DNA of 64,000 bases from Candidatus Hinthialibacter antarcticus (GTDB lineage: Bacteria > Hinthialibacterota > Hinthialibacteria > Hinthialibacterales > Hinthialibacteraceae). Both the position numbers and the translations under genes were made by a program. Positions within the stretch are counted from its first letter, which is position 1. Each line of letters starts with the position of its first letter. The stretch covers positions 1 to 64,000 of the forward strand of contig JAVCCE010000010.1 of the NCBI GenBank assembly GCA_030765645.1, in the 5' to 3' direction. The notes under the pieces are model-generated. The model saw only the letters and a program-made list of their open reading frames with translations, was not told the origin of the DNA and made no database searches. This document shows, piece by piece, positions 58,860 to 64,000 of this stretch.

Positions 58860-59672
58860 ATGCGCTATTACGATGTCATCCGCGAGAAAATTTCTTCGGA
58901 AGAAGAAACGCGCTTGTGGGTTGAATACACAAAAAATAACGACTTCGACGCGCGCGAAAAACTCGCGGAAAAGTATATCCACCTCGTCAAATACGTCATT
59001 AACCGTATGCTGAGCGTTTCGCACATCGAAAGCGAAGTGCTCGATTATGATGATTTATATTCCTGCGGCGTGATGGGGCTTCTCTCCGCCATTGATAATT
59101 TTGATCCATTACGCGAAGTCAAATTCGTCACTTACGCCATTCCACGAATCAAAGGTTCGGTCATTGATGAACTGCGTTCAGTGGATTGGATTCCCCGCTC
59201 GTTGCGGCAACAGGTCAACAAGATGCAACATGCCTTTGTTGACCTTGAAAAAGAACTACAACGCCCCGCCAATGAAACCGAATTAGCCGAAAAACTCGAA
59301 GTTGACGTTCGGGAGCTGCATAAACTGCTCCATCATGCGAGCCGCGCCGCTCTGCTCTCGTTGGATGAAGTCTTACGGATTTCCGACGACGGCACCGCAA
59401 CCCGCGCTGACGTAACGCCCTCGCCGCGCATCGACGACCCGCGCGACCAGATTCAAAAAGACGAGATTATTGAACTGCTGACCCAAGCCATTGAAAATTT
59501 GCCTGATAAAGAACGACTTGTCGTCGTTATGTACTATAATGATGAGTTGACCTTACGCGAAATTGGCGAAGTCCTCGGCGTAACCGAATCGCGCGTGTGC
59601 CAGTTGCATACCAAGGCCATGTTGAGACTTCGGGGCAAACTGACCGCTTGGCAGCAAGATATGACGGTGTAG
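58860..59672 (+). CDS. fliA: FliA/WhiG-type RNA polymerase sigma factor (sigma28)
   Basis: 270 residues. Region 2: LAEKYIHLVKYVINRMLSV, DLYSCGVMGLLSAIDNFDPLREVKFVTYAIPRIKGSVIDELRSVDWIPRSLRQ, the family's hallmark. Region 3 has NETELAEKLEVDVRELHKLL. Region 4 is LPDKERLVVVMYYNDELTLREIGEVLGVTESRVCQLHTKAMLRLRGKL. In known systems it directs flagellar, chemotaxis or, in some phyla, developmental genes. No flagellar structural gene is present here, but the two small downstream genes resemble proteins that sit next to fliA elsewhere. Confidence 0.9.
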   Translation: MRYYDVIREKISSEEETRLWVEYTKNNDFDAREKLAEKYIHLVKYVINRMLSVSHIESEVLDYDDLYSCGVMGLLSAIDNFDPLREVKFVTYAIPRIKGSVIDELRSVDWIPRSLRQQVNKMQHAFVDLEKELQRPANETELAEKLEVDVRELHKLLHHASRAALLSLDEVLRISDDGTATRADVTPSPRIDDPRDQIQKDEIIELLTQAIENLPDKERLVVVMYYNDELTLREIGEVLGVTESRVCQLHTKAMLRLRGKLTAWQQDMTV

Positions 59673-59710
59673 CCGCGCGGCAATGATTGATCGAAATGGG
59701 GGTAGGCGCG

Positions 59711-60034
59711 ATGAGACTCGTTGACCTGCAAAACCAGATCGCGAACGTCCTACTCAATCAACAATTCGGCCAGGCGTCTTCGAACCATGGCACGGCGACG
59801 CCTTCCGCCTTGAACCAGGCGTTTCAAGAAGAAGTTCGCGAAGAGAACGAGACCGTCCAAGAAGGCGAAGAGACAGACGAAAAAGACGGAATTCGCGAAG
59901 AAGATGAAAACCGCAACTCACGACGCGAACTGCGCATGCGCCGCCGCGCCGCGCTGGAAGAGGAAGAAGAAGAGCAAGAAAAAAAGCGCGTCAAAGATGG
60001 AATTCATGGAAATTATCTTGACGTAGAAGGCTAG
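59711..60034 (+). CDS. Small highly charged protein downstream of fliA
   Basis: 107 residues from ATG 59711, with GGGGGTAGG upstream. The first 45 residues are ordinary (MRLVDLQNQIANVLLNQQFGQ). Then a long run of Glu, Asp, Arg and Lys (about 48-98) forms a predicted charged helix, with a short hydrophobic-polar end. Low complexity makes family assignment impossible. Position between fliA and a DUF2802-like gene in the same direction suggests a small accessory of that cluster. Confidence 0.55.
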   Translation: MRLVDLQNQIANVLLNQQFGQASSNHGTATPSALNQAFQEEVREENETVQEGEETDEKDGIREEDENRNSRRELRMRRRAALEEEEEEQEKKRVKDGIHGNYLDVEG

Positions 60035-60086
60035 ACCAGTAAGATTTCTTCATATTATTTTTTTAGTGTGTGTTTGAGGGATTATC

Positions 60087-60605
60087 ATGACGTTGATTGA
60101 GGGAGTTCTGCTCCTGCTTACCCTTGGTTTGTTCTTGTGGGTGTTTCAACTCCGGCAGCAGATGCGCGAGTTGTTGCGCGAGAAAGAAAGCCAGCCTGAA
60201 ATCCAAAAAACTCTCACCGCGCGAGATGTCGAAATCCTACAAAACACATTGGCCGATCTTGTATCCAATATTGAATATTATACAGAGTCTCAATTGCAAA
60301 GAATTAATTTACAGAGCGAAGCCGTACGCACCATCAGCCGCCGCGTGACGGAACGGCTGGAAATCGCGCAGGCGTCATTGAATGAAACCCTGGCCGAACG
60401 AAACGAAGAAGCGCCGCCGGTGGTTCCCGTCCAACCTACAACCACGGCGCGGATCACTCCTCTGCCGCCGCGTGAATTGGGCGGCAAACACCGCGACAAA
60501 GACCGCATCATTGAACTGCATCGCCAAGGCTGGCAGACCGATCAAATCGCCAAAGAGTTACGCCTCAACAAAGGCGAAGTACAATTGATTGTAAATCTTG
60601 CATAA
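60087..60605 (+). CDS. DUF2802/DUF6115-like membrane protein with helix-turn-helix tail
   Basis: 172 residues. An N-terminal membrane helix (about 2-20), a coiled-coil stretch (about 25-105), a Pro/Thr linker (110-130), then DRIIELHRQGWQTDQIAKELRLNKGEVQLIVNLA, a small HTH-like domain at the end. Proteins of this design are common beside flagellar or fliA-type genes in several phyla; their function is unknown. Starts 53 bases after the preceding small gene. Confidence 0.65.
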   Translation: MTLIEGVLLLLTLGLFLWVFQLRQQMRELLREKESQPEIQKTLTARDVEILQNTLADLVSNIEYYTESQLQRINLQSEAVRTISRRVTERLEIAQASLNETLAERNEEAPPVVPVQPTTTARITPLPPRELGGKHRDKDRIIELHRQGWQTDQIAKELRLNKGEVQLIVNLA

Positions 60606-60686
60606 TTCCCTCCTTGGCTGGTTCAATTGAAACAACACTCTATAATGAAAGTAACGCAAGATCATACTGCTGAAGACTGATTAACC

Positions 60687-61790
60687 ATGTCAACCCATCA
60701 TATAGACCAGATCGAAGAAAAAATCCGTAGCGGCGAGCGCATCAACGACGACGAAGCGCTGTTTCTTTATCACACGCCAAACGTCCATGCGCTAGGCCGG
60801 ATGGCTGAGATTGTGCGGCAACGTTGGAACGGCAACAAAGCCTATTACATCGTCAACCGCCACATCAACTACAGCAATATCTGCGTGGATGATTGCAAGT
60901 TCTGCGCCTTCGCGCGCAAGCCCGGCGAAGACGAAGGCTTTGAATATTCGATCAAGGAAATGTTGCAACGCGCCGATGAAGGTGTTGAACAAGGCGCAAT
61001 CGAATTTCACATCGTCGGCGGCCTGCACCCCGACTTGCCCTATTCGTACTACATCGAAACGCTGCAAGCCTTGAAAGAACGACACCCGCAAGTTCATTTA
61101 AAATGCTATACAGCGGTTGAAATTTCACACCTCGCCCGGTTAAGCAAGAAGAATATTAAAGAAGTGCTTGAGGATTTAATCCAAGCGGGTTTGGGTTCCC
61201 TGCCCGGCGGCGGCGCGGAGATGTTTTCCGAGCGGGTGCGCGACAAAATGTGCCCCGACAAGTTATATGTAGACGAATGGCTGGACGTACACCGCACCGC
61301 GCATGCTCTTGGTTTGCGCAGCAACGCCACCATGCTGTACGGTCACGTTGAACAACCCGAAGAAATTATCGACCACTTGGCCCATCTGCGACCATTACAA
61401 GATGAGACACAGGGCTTCATGACGTTCATCCCGCTGCATTTTCAACCAAAAAACACGCGCCTGACCGGCGTGTTAGGAACCGGGATGAAAGACTTGCGCG
61501 TTCATGCCGTCTCACGCATTTATCTCGACAACTTTCCGCACATCAAATCGTACTGGACCATGCTCGGCGTAAAATCCGCCCAGGTGATGCTGCGCTTCGG
61601 CGCCGACGACTTCGACGGTACCGTCATCGACGAAAAAATCGTCCACATGGCCGGGTCGTCATCTCCCAAAATGTTAACCGTCTCTATGATTCGCCAGCTG
61701 ATCGAAGAAGCCGGACGCGAACCGGTCGAACGGGACACGCTGTTCAATCCCGTCGACCGCAACACGCCCCTGCCTGCGGTTGTGGCATAA
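60687..61790 (+). CDS. mqnE: Aminodeoxyfutalosine synthase (menaquinone, futalosine pathway)
   Basis: 367 residues. Radical SAM enzyme joining 3-[(1-carboxyvinyl)oxy]benzoate with SAM-derived adenosyl radical to give aminodeoxyfutalosine. Cluster Cys66, Cys70 and Cys73 in NICVDDCKFCAF. Other family phrases: GAIEFHIVGGLHPDLPYSYYIETLQALK, GLGSLPGGGAEMFSERVRDKMCPDK, FIPLHFQPKNTRL and AGSSSPKMLTVSMIRQLIEEAGREPVERDTLF. Length is normal. MqnC is similar but has other motifs. The partner genes (mqnA, B, C, D) are not in this window. Confidence 0.9.
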   Translation: MSTHHIDQIEEKIRSGERINDDEALFLYHTPNVHALGRMAEIVRQRWNGNKAYYIVNRHINYSNICVDDCKFCAFARKPGEDEGFEYSIKEMLQRADEGVEQGAIEFHIVGGLHPDLPYSYYIETLQALKERHPQVHLKCYTAVEISHLARLSKKNIKEVLEDLIQAGLGSLPGGGAEMFSERVRDKMCPDKLYVDEWLDVHRTAHALGLRSNATMLYGHVEQPEEIIDHLAHLRPLQDETQGFMTFIPLHFQPKNTRLTGVLGTGMKDLRVHAVSRIYLDNFPHIKSYWTMLGVKSAQVMLRFGADDFDGTVIDEKIVHMAGSSSPKMLTVSMIRQLIEEAGREPVERDTLFNPVDRNTPLPAVVA

Positions 61791-61804
61791 AGAAATAATC
61801 CTTA

Positions 61805-63139
61805 ATGACGAATATTCCCTCCGAATGGAAAAACATCGACGTCATCTTATTTGATATGGACGGCGTCATCACTAGCGAAGAAGCCTACTGGGACGCAGCG
61901 GGCCTCACCATTCGCGAACTGCTAGAAAGCCCCGGTTTTCTCGGCCTCAACCCGACCCAATACACGCCCGTCGTTGATCTGTTTTATCAGCGGCTGAGTA
62001 AATCGTCGCGGATGGAATGGCGCAAATACCTGCCCGACAAATTAATCGGCGCCTGCAAATCGCGCGGGATCAATAACAATTGGGACCTCACCTACCTGAT
62101 TGCAGGTATCTACCTCGCCCCGATTTTTTCGCCGCTGTTCAACTATTTCTCGGTGGCGCACGACGGTTCTAAAGGCGCGTCCACTCAATCCAACGACGCT
62201 GACGCCGTCAAAGACATGAATCGGATTGATGAAGCGCTTTTGCAAGAGACTATTTCTCCCATCTGGAACCGGCTGCTTGAATTAAACAGCAAAGGGCAAC
62301 AATTAGACCTCTTGCGCACTCAAGACATGCACCTGTGGGGCGACTATTTCCGAACGCTGGGCCGAAATATTGTTCCGATTAATAAACCAGAAAAACTCAT
62401 TGCTGAAGAAATTGGGCTTGAGGCGCGCGGGCTTGAATTGCTCAACGCAATCAACAACCTCGTGATTGGCGACAACAAAAACCGTGCTCCCTGGTTTGAC
62501 CGTTCCTCGCCCCTGTGGCATGACTGCCGCGCATTGTTTCAAGGCTGGTATCTGGGAGAAGCGCTCTACGAAACCACCTACCAGGAACCGCTTGCCTATC
62601 GTCCCAAGCCGGGTTTGATCCATCAAGAAGAGCCGCTGCTTGGTCGCCAGGCGACGCACAAATGCTTGTCGCAATTGAAAGAGGCCGGCTACACGCTGGG
62701 CGTTGCAACCGGACGCCCCCGCAACGAAATCCTCACGCCGTTACAACGCTGGGAGATGCTCGATTATTTCGGCGAAGGCCGGATATCAACTCACGACGAA
62801 GCCGAGAAAGCCGAAGCCGAACTCAAATCACTTGGCGCACATCACCAACTCAGTAAGCCGCATCCCTACATTTTTCTCCGCGCGCGCTATCCAGAAAAAT
62901 CACCCTTGCAACTGGTCGAAATGACAGACGCGCCGCCGGAGGAACTCAAACGGACCCTCATTGTCGGCGACGCGCAAGCGGATATCTGGGCCGCACAAAA
63001 AATACACGCGCCTTGCGCCGCAGTCATGACTGGCGCCGCAGGCAAAGCCGACCCGCAAGGATTACGCGACTCGAAGCCGGATGCAATTTTTGATAACGTA
63101 ATTGACCTGACAGAACAACTAATACGTCTTAAGAAATAA
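61805..63139 (+). CDS. HAD-superfamily hydrolase with large cap
   Basis: 444 residues. HAD motif I is ILFDMDGVITSEE (about 13-25, nucleophile Asp and second Asp). Motif II is TLGVATGRPRNEIL. The late motif is LIVGDAQADIWAAQKIHAPCAAVMTG (acidic pair). The long stretch between (about 60-270) is a large helical cap insert of unusual size, so a special substrate is likely. Known relatives are phosphatases of small sugars or nucleotides, but the specific reaction is unknown. Only 15 bases after mqnE, so the two may be cotranscribed. Confidence 0.8.
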   Translation: MTNIPSEWKNIDVILFDMDGVITSEEAYWDAAGLTIRELLESPGFLGLNPTQYTPVVDLFYQRLSKSSRMEWRKYLPDKLIGACKSRGINNNWDLTYLIAGIYLAPIFSPLFNYFSVAHDGSKGASTQSNDADAVKDMNRIDEALLQETISPIWNRLLELNSKGQQLDLLRTQDMHLWGDYFRTLGRNIVPINKPEKLIAEEIGLEARGLELLNAINNLVIGDNKNRAPWFDRSSPLWHDCRALFQGWYLGEALYETTYQEPLAYRPKPGLIHQEEPLLGRQATHKCLSQLKEAGYTLGVATGRPRNEILTPLQRWEMLDYFGEGRISTHDEAEKAEAELKSLGAHHQLSKPHPYIFLRARYPEKSPLQLVEMTDAPPEELKRTLIVGDAQADIWAAQKIHAPCAAVMTGAAGKADPQGLRDSKPDAIFDNVIDLTEQLIRLKK

Positions 63140-63243
63140 TTGCCGATTTCATTCCCTCTTGTAACCGAGACGTATTGGACTTATGCTTATAATATAATTA
63201 AAGTTAACTAAAATTATTTTAAAAGATAATATTCCATGAAATC

Positions 63244-63264
63244 ATAAACTATGTTATAGTTTAT
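63244..63264. promoter_or_regulatory. 21-bp palindrome over the promoter of the Rrf2 gene
   Basis: ATAAACTAT, GTT, ATAGTTTAT: perfect 9-bp arms. The right arm contains TATAGT, a good -10 box at 63255-63260, with a TTCCAT 17 bases upstream as weak -35. An autoregulatory site for the Rrf2 protein is likely. Confidence 0.6.
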
Positions 63265-63302
63265 ATAGGTAAGTTCCGGCACTCTGCAGAGGTGAAGACA
63301 TC

Positions 63303-63755
63303 ATGAGAATTTCAGCAAAAGGCGAGTATGCCATATTAGCAATGCTCGATCTCGCCCAGTCGTATGACACAGAAGACGTAAGAACGCTCGAAGAAATTTC
63401 TACCGAGCAATCAGTCCCCCACCCATTCCTGGTTCAGATACTATTAGAATTAAAACGGTCTGGCTTAGTCGAAAGCCGACGCGGCGCTGGCGGCGGATAT
63501 CGCATGGCGCGCCATCCAAGAGACATCTCATTGGGCGAAGTCGTAACTCTGATTGATGGGCCGTTGCTTCCATTTAAATGTAACGATAATGGTCAAGGTA
63601 AAGAGAAAGCGGCCTGTGCGCATAAGACAGGCTGTGTTCTTCGTTCAGTCTGGAGCGATGTCCGGGACGCAATTGAAGGCGTAATCGACGGCGTCTCATT
63701 TGAAGAACTCGCGCGGCGCCAAGAGAATATGAACTCGCCAATGTATTATATATAA
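63303..63755 (+). CDS. Rrf2-family transcriptional regulator (IscR/CymR-like)
   Basis: 150 residues. Winged helix at the N-terminus: MRISAKGEYAILAMLDLA, EEISTEQSVPHPFLVQILLELKRSGLVESRRGAGGGYRMAR. A C-terminal dimer helix follows. Three cysteines (93, 105 and 111) in FKCNDNGQGK...CAHKTGC fit the spacing of iron-sulfur Rrf2 sensors such as IscR, where they ligate a [2Fe-2S] cluster; this points to redox or iron-sulfur/sulfur sensing. The downstream gene is cysC-like, so sulfate assimilation is a plausible target. The palindrome 63244-63264 overlaps its own promoter. Confidence 0.9.
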   Translation: MRISAKGEYAILAMLDLAQSYDTEDVRTLEEISTEQSVPHPFLVQILLELKRSGLVESRRGAGGGYRMARHPRDISLGEVVTLIDGPLLPFKCNDNGQGKEKAACAHKTGCVLRSVWSDVRDAIEGVIDGVSFEELARRQENMNSPMYYI

Positions 63756-63799
63756 GACCTATTAAGTCTAGACAAATCATAAGATTAATTAAGAATTCG

Positions 63800-63847
63800 C
63801 CCGGTGTTGGAAATTGTACTTCCTCACCGGGTTTTTTGATTGCTTGA
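63800..63847 (+). terminator. Rho-independent terminator after Rrf2 gene
   Basis: CCCGGTG and CACCGGG pair (7 bp) around a 28-base loop that contains a smaller GGAA/TTCC pairing, followed by six T's. Confidence 0.8.
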
Positions 63848-63931
63848 CGATTTCTATATAGCAGGTAGACTATTCATTCCCCGCCCTATCACTGGGTTTC
63901 CAAATCACACTGAAAGGATTTACTGTTTCTA

Positions 63932-64000
63932 ATGAGTGCAAGCGAACGTCCATGCAAATATGAAGGATTTACCCTCTGGTTCACAGGTTTATCAGGAGCC
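63932..64000 (+). CDS. cysC: Adenylylsulfate kinase (cysC or cysNC), partial at window edge
   Basis: Only 23 codons are visible before the window ends. The peptide begins MSASERPCKYEGFTLWFTGLSGA, and FTLWFTGLSGA is the start of the P-loop of APS kinases, whose next residues would be GKTT or GKST. Could also be the kinase end of a bifunctional CysNC, but the short N-terminal segment before the P-loop fits a stand-alone cysC. AAAGGA lies 13 bases before the ATG, a long spacing. A TTGACG and TAGACT pair near 63852-63879 is a weak promoter candidate. Confidence 0.75.
   Translation, partial: MSASERPCKYEGFTLWFTGLSGA

Overview
The window looks like a chromosomal segment of a Gram-negative, probably free-living, anaerobic or facultative bacterium from a poorly cultured lineage. 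This placement is inference from content. Outer-membrane cues are several lipobox signal peptides, a LolA-like protein and a Wzt-type polysaccharide ABC ATPase. Metabolic cues are ferredoxin-dependent 2-oxoacid oxidoreductase (KorAB), the futalosine menaquinone enzyme MqnE, a di-haem cytochrome and a GldA/F/G-type ABC operon. Secreted polysaccharide-active proteins (GH16, BNR sialidase-like, CBM9, beta-helix) and a scattered set of type II-type pseudopilins with a shared C-terminal signature are typical of candidate phyla around Hydrogenedentota, Sumerlaeota and Poribacteria. No rRNA, tRNA, CRISPR array, transposase or phage gene was found.

Layout. 1-5.3 kb: a truncated coiled-coil lipoprotein, then a giant secreted protein (beta-propeller, FGE-sulfatase, PKD-like, seven HYR repeats) split by one in-frame TGA, and a small membrane protein. 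5.6-10.5 kb: a BlaI-type repressor and an M56 (BlaR1-like) membrane protease with an unusual sensor region, two tandemly duplicated pseudopilins and a LolA-like secreted protein. Similar palindromes precede the first and last genes of this block. This first 10.5 kb is visibly AT-richer than most of what follows. 10.6-22 kb: SRAP/YedK, CBM9 and FG-GAP secreted proteins, a pseudopilin, a Cys-rich PAS protein, a DinB-fold protein, GH16 and a sialidase-like protein. 22-28.7 kb: a tightly packed minus-strand run sigma70-apt-dinB(Pol IV)-argH-wzt-GT2-methyltransferase. 29-34.4 kb: O-antigen ligase-like protein, pyrF, a pseudopilin, an IscA-like protein, a DUF457 membrane protein and an AT-rich AAA ATPase gene. 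34.5-41.2 kb: korAB, a divergent hisD/hisB-like pair, cytochrome c and an unknown gene. 41.2-51 kb: a long structured-looking leader before a coiled-coil membrane protein, an NDP-sugar epimerase, a response regulator with an anti-sigma-type kinase domain, and the gldA-gldF-gldG-DUF4340 operon. 51-64 kb: beta-helix protein, voltage-gated K+ channel, radical SAM fusion-rng-murQ, a FliA-type sigma factor with small companions, mqnE, a HAD hydrolase, an Rrf2 regulator under a perfect palindrome, and the first codons of a cysC-like gene.

Most notable non-coding signal: three 80-96 bp intergenic elements (19853, 30433, 40415), all in the same orientation. They share a 48-bp core, but the third has different arm sequences that still pair. 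Most arm mismatches are G-U pairs when read as + strand RNA, which suggests a structured RNA or RNA-like mobile element. Other strong leads are the in-frame TGA in the giant protein, the BlaI/M56/pseudopilin locus with its putative two-site regulon, and the HisD/HisB-like pair that lacks several canonical residues.
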